Under the pieces are notes generated by a model. It had not been told where the DNA came from. It searched no databases and saw only the letters and a list, made by a program, of their open reading frames with translations. From contig CAJCHO010000051.1 of the NCBI GenBank assembly GCA_903970145.1, forward strand, positions 50,957 through 114,956: a stretch of 64,000 nt of DNA. Direction: 5' to 3'. Both the position numbers and the translations under genes were made by a program. The DNA comes from Mycobacteriaceae bacterium. GTDB lineage: Bacteria > Pseudomonadota > Gammaproteobacteria > Burkholderiales > Burkholderiaceae_D. Shown here piece by piece: positions 19,806 through 29,514 of the stretch (the first letter of the stretch is position 1; each line of letters starts with the position of its first letter).

Positions 19806-20321
19806 ATGAAACTGCGCATCATTGCTACCGGTGGCACATTCGACAAACATTATGACGAGATCGCCGGGGAGCTTGTTTTCACGTCCAGTCACCTGCCTGA
19901 AATTTTGCGCCGCGCGCGCCTTGACGAGACCACCGTTCTAGAGACGCTGGTCCTGCTTGACAGTCTCGACATGGGCGACGCCGATCGGGCGCGTGCGCTG
20001 GCGAGCTGCCAGGCGGCCCTTGAGCCAGCTCTGGTCATCGTACACGGCACAGACACGATGTGTGAGACAGCCCAGCTTTTGGGCACGGATCCACTGCTGG
20101 CCGCTTCGGGCAAGCGCGTCGTCTTGACTGGCGCCATGGTCCCCTACGAAATCGCCGGTTCGGATGCTTTGTTCAATCTCGGCTATGCCTGTGCAGCCGC
20201 CCAACTGGCAGCCCCCGGGGTCTACATCGCGATGAACGCACAGACCTTCAACTGGGATCGCGTGCGCAAGAATCGCACAGCGGGACGCTTTGAATCGACC
20301 GACCAGGGGGCTCCGAAATGA
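19806..20321 (+). CDS. Short asparaginase-family protein
   Basis: This 171-residue protein corresponds to the N-terminal catalytic domain of L-asparaginases only. The nucleophile motif TGGTFDK is at residues 8-14 and the second conserved HGTDTM at 80-85, with KRVVLTGAM following at 103-111. Full-length asparaginases have about 330 residues and a C-terminal domain that completes the active site. Short stand-alone versions are known in proteobacteria, but their activity is uncertain. The stop overlaps the next gene by ATGA. Confidence 0.85.
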   Translation: MKLRIIATGGTFDKHYDEIAGELVFTSSHLPEILRRARLDETTVLETLVLLDSLDMGDADRARALASCQAALEPALVIVHGTDTMCETAQLLGTDPLLAASGKRVVLTGAMVPYEIAGSDALFNLGYACAAAQLAAPGVYIAMNAQTFNWDRVRKNRTAGRFESTDQGAPK

Positions 20322-21118
20322 GCAGTGTGGAATTTGCGTACGCCAGGCTTGGCGAGAACGAATTTCAGGCCACCGAATTGACGCGCGGCCCCTGGAATGC
20401 CGACCACCAGCACGCTGGTCCGCCGATCGCGCTACTGGCTGGAGCGCTCGAGGCCGCCGGCGCAAAACTCGGGATGACCCATATGGCGCGGTTGACCGCC
20501 AATCTCTTGCGCCCCATCCCGATTGACCGGCTGCGGCTTGTGGTCCAATCGGACTATGTCGGGAAAAACATAGCGCATCTCTCAGGCAGCATTGTTCTGG
20601 GTGACAAGGAACTCGTGCGTGCCACGGCGATCCTGCAACGGGAAGTCGAGATTACGCTTCCCAACGAGCTGCCCGGGCATCCCCTTGCGCAAGCCCCGCA
20701 GACGAGCGCCAACTCCCCTGAAGCGCGCTTTCCGTTCGCAAGAGACTCGCTGGGCTATCCGGACCTCGTTGAAACCCGTGTCGCGGCGGGCACCTTCTTT
20801 CGCGGGCCTTCGGCCGTCTGGTTCCGCCTGCGTCACCCGCTTGTCGGTGGTCAGTCGCCAAGCGCCGTGCAACGCGTTGCCGTCGCCGCCGATTCCGGCA
20901 ACGGCATCAGCGCCGTGCTGCCTTTCGCGCACTATCTGTTCGTGAATTCCGACCTGACCATCAACCTGCTACGCGCGGCACGCGGCGAGTGGGTTTGCAT
21001 CGACGCCCAGACCCACGTGGGTCCGAGCGGCGCTGCCTTGGCCGAAGGGCGAATCTTCGATGAGTCTGGATTGATCGGCCGCTCGACCCAGAACCTGATC
21101 GTGCGCGCCCGCAGTTAA
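20318..21118 (+). CDS. Thioesterase family protein (TesB/hotdog-like)
   Basis: This 266-residue product matches the acyl-CoA thioesterase-like double-hotdog proteins. An N-terminal half has GPWNADHQHAGPPIALLAGAL, and a C-terminal half has the WVCIDAQTHVGPSGAALAEGRIFDESGLIGRSTQ pattern (residues about 228-261). The asparaginase-like gene upstream overlaps by 4 nt, so the two are co-translated, though no shared pathway is evident. The natural acyl-CoA substrate is unknown. Confidence 0.85.
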   Translation: MSSVEFAYARLGENEFQATELTRGPWNADHQHAGPPIALLAGALEAAGAKLGMTHMARLTANLLRPIPIDRLRLVVQSDYVGKNIAHLSGSIVLGDKELVRATAILQREVEITLPNELPGHPLAQAPQTSANSPEARFPFARDSLGYPDLVETRVAAGTFFRGPSAVWFRLRHPLVGGQSPSAVQRVAVAADSGNGISAVLPFAHYLFVNSDLTINLLRAARGEWVCIDAQTHVGPSGAALAEGRIFDESGLIGRSTQNLIVRARS

Positions 21119-21142
21119 GGCCCTCGCGCACGCTGCGCGTCT

Positions 21143-21802
21143 TCAGGAGTGCTCGAAGCGCCCGACCTCGTCAAGGGCCTGCTGCGCGCGTCGCAGCGTC
21201 CAGCCCAGGGCACTGTTGTAGAGGCGCGTGGCAAGCGCGGCGCGCTGGGGATAGCGTAGCCAGCGAGCAAAGAGGTAAAGCACCAGCGCCGACGCCACGC
21301 CGCTCGCAACGAGGATCCAGACAAATAGCGGTGCCACCTCCATCAGGTCCACGCCAAAAAGCATCTGAAAGCAGACGACGATAAAGGGCACCCAGAGCAC
21401 GCAACCCGCGAGCCCAATGTAAAGACCGGAGCGCAGGCGCCAGGCGCGCAGATGCGCGAAACGCTTCTGGATTGCCAGGACGGGCGCGCTGTAGTCGATC
21501 GAACCCAGAATATAAAGTTCGCGTGCAGCAGCGAGGATATAGGCCACGCCGTAGGCATGCAGGAGCACCCCCGACACCAGGAGTGTCATGCTCCCGAGGT
21601 GATCGATCCAGAACGATCCGAAAACGAAGCTCATCCCGAGACCACAGAGCAGCTGGAATATCTGGCCGATGATAAGCGGTCGCAGATAGCCGCGCACCCG
21701 GTCCACATGCCGCGCCTGGTATTCGCGCAGGGCCAGAGTTTCCTGATGGTCGAGGCGACTGGCCAGCGACTGCCAGGCCTGTTTCATTTCATCGAGTTCC
21801 AT
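21143..21802 (-). CDS. Membrane protein coupled to an ECF sigma factor
   Basis: This 219-residue protein has a cytoplasmic N-terminus (MELDEMKQAWQSLASRLD), a charged helix to about residue 45, then four strongly hydrophobic segments in two pairs. A charged C-terminal tail follows. The gene overlaps the sigma-factor gene by 14 nt and has its own strong ribosome-binding site (AAGGAGG, 8 nt from ATG). Such partners often restrain the sigma factor, but no zinc-binding anti-sigma motif is visible, so that role is inference from position. Confidence 0.75.
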   Translation of the reverse strand: MELDEMKQAWQSLASRLDHQETLALREYQARHVDRVRGYLRPLIIGQIFQLLCGLGMSFVFGSFWIDHLGSMTLLVSGVLLHAYGVAYILAAARELYILGSIDYSAPVLAIQKRFAHLRAWRLRSGLYIGLAGCVLWVPFIVVCFQMLFGVDLMEVAPLFVWILVASGVASALVLYLFARWLRYPQRAALATRLYNSALGWTLRRAQQALDEVGRFEHS

Positions 21803-22334
21803 GACTAGCCTCCTTGGATAAGTTACCGCCGCCAATTTGCGCGCGCAGGCGCTCCTTGATGCGGCCGATCTTGGTGGCGGCGTTGCTCTGGCTGATCCCG
21901 AGCACTTCGGCGATTTCCGCGCAGGGGCGATCCTCGAGATAGAGCAGTACCAGCGCCCGATCGAGCGGTTCAAATCGCGCAATTAAGGCATGCAATTGCT
22001 CGAGCCGCTGATCGGGCGTATTCAGAGGCACGGCATCGCCCAGCGTCTCCAGTGCGCTCGCGTCGACGAGCTCAAGGTATTGGGCGCGCGTCGTCGAAGC
22101 GCGCAGGTAGGAGATCCCGACGTTGAGCGCGATACGGTACATCCAGGTCGAAAAACGCCGCTGCGGGTCATAGCCCGGAAACGAGCGCCACAGTTGCCCG
22201 CAGATCTCCTGAGCGAGGTCATGGCGCTCGTCGGTGTTCCCGGCGTACATGCGGGCAACATGCTGGACGATTCGCTGATGCTCAAAGAGCAGGCTCTCAA
22301 AGCGGTTTTGAAGTGTCGTCTGGTGCGCTGGCAT
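21789..22334 (-). CDS. ECF-type RNA polymerase sigma factor
   Basis: This 181-residue sigma-70 family protein contains only regions 2 and 4. Region 2 includes DERHDLAQEICGQLWRSFPGYD and FSTWMYRIALNVGISYLR; region 4 has the helix-turn-helix CAEIAEVLGISQSNAATKIGRIKERLR. It probably directs transcription of a small stress regulon. It is encoded upstream of, and overlapping, a membrane protein. The SPFH-protein gene starts divergently about 215 bp away and could be one of its targets. Confidence 0.92.
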   Translation of the reverse strand: MPAHQTTLQNRFESLLFEHQRIVQHVARMYAGNTDERHDLAQEICGQLWRSFPGYDPQRRFSTWMYRIALNVGISYLRASTTRAQYLELVDASALETLGDAVPLNTPDQRLEQLHALIARFEPLDRALVLLYLEDRPCAEIAEVLGISQSNAATKIGRIKERLRAQIGGGNLSKEASHGTR

Positions 22335-22549
22335 GGTGTCCGACTTGATCCGTCCTTATGCTGGGTGATTCGCGCGAGACTAGCGAAATATCACGGTGTA
22401 AAAAAAGAAATATTTGGCAGCCGGACTGGCCGACGAGTCGCCTGCGCAAATCCGCGAGGGCTTCGTTGCGAGAGCGCTCATTTGGAATCAGAATGAGCCC
22501 AACTCGGCTAGCGAGCCAACACCATCACCAATCACAGGGAGAGTCCGCC

Positions 22550-23443
22550 ATGCCACTACCAGCCACCGGTCCACTCGGATCAAGCGCCCGCAGGATCATC
22601 GCTCTCGTCGTCGTCGCGATCGTACTGGCGGTGCTTTGGCCCTTCTACTCGGTCCCGACGGGCAGCCGCGGCGTCGTGACACAGTTCGGGAGAATCGTCG
22701 GCATAGAAGGCGAAGGTCTGGCGGTGTTGCCGCCCTGGCAAAAGCTCTCGAACTTCAGCATTCGCGCGGAACAGGCCGACATTGAAGGGGCCGAGGGCAG
22801 CACCAGCGATACCCAGCCGGTGAAAGTGAGCATGACTGTACGCTATAGCATTGCCACGGATCGAGTCTCGGAAGTCTTCGAGAAATATTCCCATGACGGC
22901 AACTTGTCGTCCTATGTCCAGACCGCAACCCAGGAGATTTTTAAAGCGGTGACCGCGCGCTATACGGCACCCGACCTGATTTCGCAGCGCGCCAAGGTCT
23001 CGAGCGACATCAATGCTGCCCTCCGTGAGAAGCTGGCCCTATACGGCGCCCAGGTAATCAATATCGACATGCGCAACTTCGCGTTTTCCGACTCGTATAT
23101 GCATGCCATCAATGACAAGGTGACCCAGGAGCAGCTGCGCCTGGCGGCCGAGAACAAGCTAAAGACGGTCGAAGCCGAACAAAAGCAGAAGGTCGCGATT
23201 GCCGAAGCCGAGGCCAATGCGCGCCGCGCCCAGGCAGATGGTGAGGCCTACGCCAACCTGACAATCGCCAAGGCGCAGGCTGAGGCACTGCGCCTGCAGA
23301 ACGCCGCGCTCGCGCAAAACCACGACGTACTTGAACTGCGCCGAATCGAAGTGGAGAAAGTCAAGGCAGATCGCTGGAATGGCGCCCTGCCGACCTCGAT
23401 CTACGCTGGTGCGCCGATCCCCTTCCTGAACGTAGGCAAGTAG
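22550..23443 (+). CDS. SPFH/prohibitin-family membrane protein (HflC-like)
   Basis: This 297-residue protein has one N-terminal transmembrane segment (about residues 16-33) and an SPFH domain (GSRGVVTQFGRIVGIEGEGL onward). A long Ala/Glu/Lys-rich coiled coil follows at about 200-265, and the C-terminal tail ends in PFLNVGK. Prohibitin-like proteins assemble into membrane-bound oligomers that organise membrane domains or proteases. ATG at 22550 follows AGGGAG. It does not sit next to hflK, so it is probably a stand-alone prohibitin. Confidence 0.88.
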   Translation: MPLPATGPLGSSARRIIALVVVAIVLAVLWPFYSVPTGSRGVVTQFGRIVGIEGEGLAVLPPWQKLSNFSIRAEQADIEGAEGSTSDTQPVKVSMTVRYSIATDRVSEVFEKYSHDGNLSSYVQTATQEIFKAVTARYTAPDLISQRAKVSSDINAALREKLALYGAQVINIDMRNFAFSDSYMHAINDKVTQEQLRLAAENKLKTVEAEQKQKVAIAEAEANARRAQADGEAYANLTIAKAQAEALRLQNAALAQNHDVLELRRIEVEKVKADRWNGALPTSIYAGAPIPFLNVGK

Positions 23444-23464
23444 CAGGGCGACCGACCTGGAGGA

Positions 23465-24442
23465 TCAGAGCGGACTCTGCAGCCGATCCTTGACGACGTT
23501 CTGGTCGACCCGATCGATGGTTCGGTTGCGGATGAAGGACTTGACCGACTTTGGGACCATGGCCTTGATGCTGCCCAGCACCGATGTGTCCTTGCGCGCG
23601 GAGCGCTGCAAGACGAGATCTTCCCACTCGGGTCCCTCGCTGACGGGCAGGCTCTTGTACCAGAGGTTCCCATACAACTGCGTGCGCTGGCTCGCGAGAT
23701 GATCGTAGCGTGCCTTGACTCCGTGCATACTCGAGTTGTCCGGTGAAAAGATGACGATACTGTTATTTTCCCGCTGCACCTTGACCGATTCGCACCAGTC
23801 CCACGGAACCCAGCAGCGATTCTTGTCAGTGTTGCCTTCCCAGTAGGATTGCACATACTTAAACGGCTCGCGAAACTTCAGATAGTGCGTGTGATGGTCG
23901 GCCTCCTCAGAGTTCGCCCCCGAATTGACGTTGACCATGTATGTGAGCGCCTTTTGCCGGATGTCGGGGTGCGGACTGATCTCGTAGCCATCGAGGTACT
24001 TCTGGATGCCAATGTCCGGATACACCTGCTCGCGCTCGATTCCGAACTTGGCGGCAAGGTGAGCGTGAAACACGTCGCTGTTGAGAAACGCAACCAGCTC
24101 GGAGATGAGCGGCGAGGTAGGTTCGAGCAGACGCAGCGTGACACCGAATCCCTCGCAAGCCGAATTGTTCAGATGCTGCTGGCGCGCACCGCTCTTGTGC
24201 CACTTGATGTATTCGCTGCGATTCGTGATGCATCCCGGAAAATTGATGATCTTGTAACCACGTTCAAAGAGCGCATCGAAAAGCTCGCCATCGGTGTTCA
24301 GCCCATGAACGGCAATCTCGGGAGCCGCCGTGATCTCGCGAAAATGTTCCGGGCTGAAGAAGTCATTGATCTGAACGTGCCGGAACGGGGCGGTCTCGAA
24401 CGGTGCCCGATCAATCTTTTCAAGTAGGTAGTCAAAAGACAT
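23465..24442 (-). CDS. Possible 2OG-Fe(II) oxygenase-like protein
   Basis: This 325-residue protein resembles the prolyl-4-hydroxylase type of iron/2-oxoglutarate proteins. An HPD (SPHPDIRQKALTYMVNVN, about residue 156) could supply the His-x-Asp iron ligands, and HGVKA near residue 243 the distal His. Length and spacing fit, but similarity is only recognised by eye. It ends 22 bp from the prohibitin-like gene, convergent. An acyltransferase gene lies upstream on the same strand, so a role in surface polysaccharide modification is possible. Confidence 0.55.
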   Translation of the reverse strand: MSFDYLLEKIDRAPFETAPFRHVQINDFFSPEHFREITAAPEIAVHGLNTDGELFDALFERGYKIINFPGCITNRSEYIKWHKSGARQQHLNNSACEGFGVTLRLLEPTSPLISELVAFLNSDVFHAHLAAKFGIEREQVYPDIGIQKYLDGYEISPHPDIRQKALTYMVNVNSGANSEEADHHTHYLKFREPFKYVQSYWEGNTDKNRCWVPWDWCESVKVQRENNSIVIFSPDNSSMHGVKARYDHLASQRTQLYGNLWYKSLPVSEGPEWEDLVLQRSARKDTSVLGSIKAMVPKSVKSFIRNRTIDRVDQNVVKDRLQSPL

Positions 24443-24520
24443 CGCTCATTCCCAAGGTAAGTGGAAAACGAAGGACTCACAGGCACGCTTGAGACCCGCA
24501 GACAAGCATCTGGCGGGTGC

Positions 24521-25714
24521 TCACTCACGACTGACGACAACCGGGATCGCAGGAATCACATCCGATTCGGCATCGCGCTCGCGCTTCACACGTGCCATAA
24601 AGGAGAAATTCTTGCGAAGTTTCAGGATCGGCTTCTCGATGCAGTGCCAGGAAAAAGTGGCGAACACGGTGGCGGCCAGACAGCTGGCGAGAAGATGCAG
24701 CGGCCACGAGCGCAAATCGGGAAACATGGCGATGAGCGTCTGCTGCAGCGGAAAGGCATACAGATAGATTCCGTAGGAATAGTCGCCCGTATGGAAGTAA
24801 GGCAGGCGCGGCATCTTTAGGAGGCCAACGTAGCTGACCATATAGATCATCAGGGGCGAGATCAGAAACGACAGGGCCGGGGATTCCCACCAGCTCGGCT
24901 TGCCCAACACTCCGATTGCCGCCACAGCGCATACGCATGCAGTGAAAATGCGCCAGTCATGGGGGATCCTGTAGCGCAGGGAATAAGCAGCAGCGCCGAG
25001 CACAAAGCAGGGCAGAAGATTAGGGCCCTTGCCTTCGTGAACGTAGAAAACCAGGGCCTTGCTCAGCCATTCCGCATGCGGGGCAAGCCCCGACGAAAGT
25101 TCCAGGATCGCGCCGCACGCCACACACACTGCTGCAAACCCGATGAGCAGTCCCCCTCGTCGGACCAGGCCGGAGATGATGAGAAAAGCCATAACGAGGT
25201 AGCAAAGCACCTCAAAGGGCACCGTCCAGAGGGACAGGTTGATCATCCCGGAAAATGGATTGTCGAGGAATACGCCGGGGAGCCGATAGTGGATGTATCC
25301 CACTATGTTCAAGAAATACTGGTAGAGGCCGGCAGACGTGAAATAGTCGGCCAGAGAGAGCTTGGTAAAAATTGGCCCGATGATCAGCGCCGACAGGCAA
25401 ATCTCGACGATCAGCGCCGGAAGTATCCGCAACCCGCGATTCAGGGCGAAGTTAGCAAGAGTCTGACGCTGGGCACTTCCGGCCACGAGAAAACCGCTCA
25501 GGCCAAAGAACATCGGCAATATCGAATAGTTGACGATCCACAGCGGCGTTGACATCAGCCAACCTTCATTTCCCTGCGTGATGCCCTGCGTGTGGAACAT
25601 CAGTACGCTAAAGGCAAGGGCAATCCGCGCGAAATCAAAGCCGGGTCCAAATGACTGATAGCCATCTAGGACGGAACCGAAAGTCCGAGGGGTCTTGGAC
25701 AAACCGCCTTCCAT
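24521..25714 (-). CDS. Acyltransferase 3 family membrane protein (OafA/YrhL type)
   Basis: This 397-residue integral membrane protein has about ten hydrophobic segments. The N-terminal family signature is FDFARIALAFSVLMFHT, with the conserved basic and His residues, and SILPMFFGLSGFLVAGS follows. The C-terminal region SWHCIEKPILKLRK matches the end of the family domain. Such enzymes O-acetylate or otherwise acylate sugars of surface polysaccharides. ATG at 25714 follows AGGAGA by 6 nt; an upstream in-frame extension lacks support. Confidence 0.9.
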   Translation of the reverse strand: MEGGLSKTPRTFGSVLDGYQSFGPGFDFARIALAFSVLMFHTQGITQGNEGWLMSTPLWIVNYSILPMFFGLSGFLVAGSAQRQTLANFALNRGLRILPALIVEICLSALIIGPIFTKLSLADYFTSAGLYQYFLNIVGYIHYRLPGVFLDNPFSGMINLSLWTVPFEVLCYLVMAFLIISGLVRRGGLLIGFAAVCVACGAILELSSGLAPHAEWLSKALVFYVHEGKGPNLLPCFVLGAAAYSLRYRIPHDWRIFTACVCAVAAIGVLGKPSWWESPALSFLISPLMIYMVSYVGLLKMPRLPYFHTGDYSYGIYLYAFPLQQTLIAMFPDLRSWPLHLLASCLAATVFATFSWHCIEKPILKLRKNFSFMARVKRERDAESDVIPAIPVVVSRE

Positions 25715-26336
25715 GAGATGTCTCCTGAGGGCTATGAGCGGTATTTGCGGCAGAGCAATGGCGATGAACGGAGACAATGGCCGGAAGGCCCCCGGCCGTT
25801 CAGGTTAATGGGATTGTGCAGCGCCACATATAGGGCAAATGCACTAATGAATCAGACAGTTGGACGGGGCTGTTATACCCTGCTGGCATTTCCATATGCC
25901 ATTTGCGGCCTGACAGCGGGCATTCTGTGCGCTGTCGGTTTCAGCAGATGGCGAACCTTCCCGGACATCCCGCATAGGAAAGCGAAGGATTGGCATCGAG
26001 GCTGGCGATCAAGCGGTCCAGCAAATGAGTTCTATCTGCTGCTGACAGATTCAAGACCTCCGCCTCTAGGATTTCGGTTCTGGTGGTCAAGTTGCACCTC
26101 CAATTCCGGGCGATTGCCCAGTATTGGGAGCTTGCCGTACTTGGCCTGTCCCTGGTAAGCCAGAATGCGCAGAATTGCGTCTCGAAATCGGACCAGATTT
26201 CGGGACAGCGCAACTCAAAAGCTAAGGTCGGGCACAAAGCCTTGTTGTCCCCGACGTGCTGCCAAGCCAAACGCTACGAGACCCGGCATCAGAACTTCAA
26301 TGTGTAATCGCCGCTTCACGTGCGCACCCCACTGAG
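25715..26336. other. Mostly non-coding stretch between acyltransferase and mnmE
   Basis: Base composition is somewhat more A/T-rich than in the flanking genes. The only coding signal I can support is an antitoxin-like fragment on the minus strand at 25941-26090. A plus-strand frame crossing the same region overlaps that fragment and has no recognisable content. No terminator with a T-run and no RNA gene were found. Confidence 0.4.
25941..26090 (-). pseudogene. Addiction-module antitoxin-like fragment
   Basis: A 49-residue frame starting at TTG (26090), with GGAGG 6 nt upstream, reads TTRTEILEAEVLNLSAADR and RTHLLDRLIASLDANPS. This matches the beginning of the small addiction-module antitoxin family (pattern: EALxLPxxERxxLxxxLIxSLD). 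Family members are about 75-80 residues; here the C-terminal half is replaced by a short unrelated tail. No RelE-type toxin follows. It is probably a remnant. Confidence 0.45.
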
Positions 26337-27695
26337 TCATTTGCCAATGCAGAATCGGCTGAATATCTCACCTAGCAAATCGTCCGCGCTAAGCGGACTG
26401 GTGATCTGTCCCAGTACCGACTGGGCGAGGCGCAACTCTTCGGCCAGCAAATCGAGCGCGCGATCTCCCTGTTCGACGAGCAGCTGCGCCTCCTTGAGGT
26501 GTCTTTCCGCCGCTCGCAGCGCGTCGAGATGTCGGGCACGCGCCAGAAATACAGGCTCGCTGTTCGCGTGCCAACCACAAAGTCTTAAGAGCTCGCCACG
26601 CAATAGTTCGAGCCCTTCACCGGTACGTGCCGACAGATGGACGCGCCCATCCTCGATGCGCGCCGGTCGGCCCGTAAGATCGACCTTGTTCATGACGATA
26701 AGGCGAGGCACCGCCTCGGGCAGGCGCGCGGCAATGGCTTCATCTTCCTTGCCCTGATCGTCCGTCGTGTCCCGCAAGATCAGGATCAGATCCGCTGCAG
26801 CGATCTCCTGCCAGGTTTTCTCGATCCCGATTCTCTCGACCTCGTCCTCCGACTCACGCAGGCCTGCGGTATCAACGATATGCAGGGCGATGCCCTCGAT
26901 CTGGATCGCCTGACTGATACGGTCGCGGGTCGTTCCGGCAATCGGAGTCACAATCGCAATCTCGGCTTGCGCAAGCGCATTGAGCAGACTCGACTTGCCA
27001 ACGTTGGGTCGACCGGCCAGCACCACTTTGATACCGCTGCGCAAGAGCGCTCCCTGGGTGGAGCGATCGATCACGCCAGCAAGGCTTGCTACAATCCGCC
27101 CTAGTTGACCGTGCGCATCGGCGCGCTCCAGAAAATCGATTTCCTCTTCCGGGAAGTCGAGCGTCGCCTCGATCAGCATGCGCAGCCTGATGAGGTCCGC
27201 AATCAGCGCCGCAATGGCCTGCGAGAACATCCCAGAGAGCGACTCCTGAGCGCTGCGCGCGGCCGCCTCGGTGCTCGCCTCGATCAGGTCAGCAACTGCC
27301 TCGGCCTGCGCGAGATCGAGCTTGTCATTGAGCAGCGCACGACGTGTGAATTCGCCTGGCTCGGCAAGCCGCAGACCGATGTCGCGACCGGCCGACAGAC
27401 AACGTTCAAGCACTAGCCGCAGCACGACGGGGCCGCCATGCACTTGGAATTCGATCACCTCCTCGCCGGTATATGAGTGCGGTGCCGGAAAGTGCAGTGC
27501 GAGACCGCGATCGATCACCTGCCCTGCTTCGTCATAGAAGGCGAGATAGGTCGCGTGGCGCGGCACGAGTTCGCGGCGGCAGATGGTCAGCAGCAGGCCG
27601 CTGATTGCCTTGCCGGATACGCGCACAACGCCAATTGCGCCTAGTCCCGGCGCGGTGGCGACAGCGACGATCGGATCGAGGTCGGATGTGATCAT
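26337..27695 (-). CDS. mnmE: tRNA modification GTPase MnmE (TrmE)
   Basis: MnmE is the GTPase partner of MnmG in wobble-uridine modification. The 452-residue protein has the N-terminal tetrahydrofolate-binding domain and the G1 motif GRPNVGKSS. It also has G2/G3 ([13 protein letters not shown]), G4 NKVD, and the C-terminal FCIGK with the conserved cysteine. ATG at 27695 gives the family-typical beginning; an in-frame ATG at 27725 adds ten residues. It is leftward after yidC, as in most proteobacterial origin regions. Confidence 0.97.
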   Translation of the reverse strand: MITSDLDPIVAVATAPGLGAIGVVRVSGKAISGLLLTICRRELVPRHATYLAFYDEAGQVIDRGLALHFPAPHSYTGEEVIEFQVHGGPVVLRLVLERCLSAGRDIGLRLAEPGEFTRRALLNDKLDLAQAEAVADLIEASTEAAARSAQESLSGMFSQAIAALIADLIRLRMLIEATLDFPEEEIDFLERADAHGQLGRIVASLAGVIDRSTQGALLRSGIKVVLAGRPNVGKSSLLNALAQAEIAIVTPIAGTTRDRISQAIQIEGIALHIVDTAGLRESEDEVERIGIEKTWQEIAAADLILILRDTTDDQGKEDEAIAARLPEAVPRLIVMNKVDLTGRPARIEDGRVHLSARTGEGLELLRGELLRLCGWHANSEPVFLARARHLDALRAAERHLKEAQLLVEQGDRALDLLAEELRLAQSVLGQITSPLSADDLLGEIFSRFCIGK

Positions 27696-27730
27696 GGACT
27701 GTGCGGCACCATCCCGCGCAGACATTCTAA

Positions 27731-27758
27731 GCCGCGTGCTCTCAACGAGCCACGCGGC
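27731..27758. promoter_or_regulatory. Hairpin between yidC and mnmE
   Basis: Arms GCCGCGTG and CACGCGGC (8 bp) enclose an inner CTC/GAG pairing and a 5-nt loop. It lies 20 nt past the yidC stop and just ahead of the possible mnmE starts. No T-run follows on the transcribed strand, so it is an intercistronic element rather than a clear terminator. Confidence 0.5.
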
Positions 27759-27777
27759 GTCAAGGCGGCCGGAACTG

Positions 27778-29496
27778 CTAGTTTTTCACTTTGCTGCCGA
27801 TCATGCGCGTGATCTGCCATTGCTGCGCGATCGCCAGGAGGTTATTGACCACCCAGTAGAGCACCAGCCCGGCGGGAAAAAAGAAGAAGGTCACACCAAA
27901 AACCAGCGGCATGATCATCATCATGCGTGCCTGAACCGGATCGGGTGGTGCTGGATTGAGTTTGTACTGCACGAACATCGACGCCATCATGATCAGCGGC
28001 AGGATGGAGAAGGGATCGGGCGCCGCCAGATCGTGAATCCAGCCAAGCCAGGGTGCACCGCGCATCTCGACGCTGGCCGAGAGCACGGAGTAGAGCGAGA
28101 TAAACACCGGGATCTGGATCAGGATGGGCAGGCAACCGCCCATGGGATTGATCTTTTCGGTGCGATAGAGCTCCATCATGGCCTTGTTGAGCTGCGCGCG
28201 ATCGTCCTTATAGCGTTCCTGCAGCGCCTTCAGGCGAGGTGCCACGTTCTTCATGCGCGCCATCGATTTGTAGCTCGCCGCCGAGAGAGGATAGAAAGCC
28301 AGCTTGATCAGTACCGTCAGTGCGACGATTGCCCAACCCCAGTTGCCGATCCATCCGTGCAGATGCTCGAGCATCCAGAAAACGGCCGGGGCGAGCAGGA
28401 TCTTGGTCCATCCGTAGTCGCGTACCAGATCAAAGCCGGGCGCGACATTCTCAAGAATGTGCTGCTCTTCGGGGCCGACAAAAAGCTGCGCTTCGTTGGT
28501 GACCGTCGCCTTGGGTGCCAGGGTTTCGAGGGGCATGCGCGCGACCACTCTGAAGGTATCGGCGTCAACCTTTTCGGTTAGATAGGTGCGAGCGCCGCCT
28601 GCCGAGGGAATCCACGCGGCGACAAAGTAATGCTGAAGCATCGCAATCCAGCCATCACTTGCTTCACGCGGCTTGGCCTTGTCGCGCCCTTTGGTGATAT
28701 CGTCAAAGCTGACTTCCTGAAACTTGTCCTGATCGCGATAGACGGCGGGTCCGAAGTAGGGACTGTAGAAAGGACGTTTTTCGCTCGTCTGGTGGCTATC
28801 GCGTACCAGTTCGAGATAGAGCTCGGGGGAAAGCGTCTGCTCACCCACATTGCTGATCTGGTGGGTAACCCGGATGTCGTAGCTGTCGCGCTTGAAGTGA
28901 TAGGTCTTCACCAGATGGATGCCGCCGCTCGTCGTTTCAAAGGAAACATTGAGCTCGTTCTCGCCATCGGCCAGTGTGGTCGGGCCGGGTATCTGTCTGA
29001 ATGTAGCGTTGTGGTTCGGCATGCCCGCGCCACCTACCAGACCGCTCTCGGCAACAAAGGTGCGCTGGGCCGTCTTGTCTAGCAGCACTACATTGCTGGC
29101 CGGATCGGTTTCGTCCTTGGCGCTGAACAGGTCGAGCAGAATGCTGCGCGTCGGATCGGGTTTATAGCGATGCTTGAGCAGTTCCAGGCGCTCGATTCCG
29201 GCGCCGCGCGTGCTGATCTGGATCGCGAAGAGATCGGTTCGCACGGCGATCTGCTCGGCAGGTGTCGCGGCACTCGCTTCGGCGACGCTTGGCAGTCCAT
29301 TGACCGCAGCTGCGCCCTGACTACCCGCGGTCGGAACTGCGCCACTGCCCTGCTGAACTCCTGCTGTGCGCTGATCCAGCGCGCTGGCCGGGGAAGGTAA
29401 AGCCGGAGCGTGCTCGCGCTGCCAGCTGGTCCACAGGAAAAGCAGCGAGGCGATAAACACGCCCCACAGTATCAAGCGTCGGGTGTCCATGGACAT
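27778..29496 (-). CDS. yidC: Membrane protein insertase YidC
   Basis: YidC inserts and folds inner-membrane proteins, with or without SecYEG. The 572-residue protein has the N-terminal membrane anchor ([18 protein letters not shown]), a large periplasmic beta-rich domain to about residue 350, and the conserved insertase core of five helices. The core includes [38 protein letters not shown] and the C-terminal helix. ATG at 29496 and ATG at 29490 are both possible; the second gives MDTRRLIL. Confidence 0.96.
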   Translation of the reverse strand: MSMDTRRLILWGVFIASLLFLWTSWQREHAPALPSPASALDQRTAGVQQGSGAVPTAGSQGAAAVNGLPSVAEASAATPAEQIAVRTDLFAIQISTRGAGIERLELLKHRYKPDPTRSILLDLFSAKDETDPASNVVLLDKTAQRTFVAESGLVGGAGMPNHNATFRQIPGPTTLADGENELNVSFETTSGGIHLVKTYHFKRDSYDIRVTHQISNVGEQTLSPELYLELVRDSHQTSEKRPFYSPYFGPAVYRDQDKFQEVSFDDITKGRDKAKPREASDGWIAMLQHYFVAAWIPSAGGARTYLTEKVDADTFRVVARMPLETLAPKATVTNEAQLFVGPEEQHILENVAPGFDLVRDYGWTKILLAPAVFWMLEHLHGWIGNWGWAIVALTVLIKLAFYPLSAASYKSMARMKNVAPRLKALQERYKDDRAQLNKAMMELYRTEKINPMGGCLPILIQIPVFISLYSVLSASVEMRGAPWLGWIHDLAAPDPFSILPLIMMASMFVQYKLNPAPPDPVQARMMMIMPLVFGVTFFFFPAGLVLYWVVNNLLAIAQQWQITRMIGSKVKN

Positions 29497-29514
29497 AGTG
29501 ATGATTCTTTAATT

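Noticed and set aside
25718..26158. 146-codon plus-strand frame upstream of mnmE
   Set aside because: No ribosome-binding site or family content, and it overlaps the better supported antitoxin fragment on the other strand.
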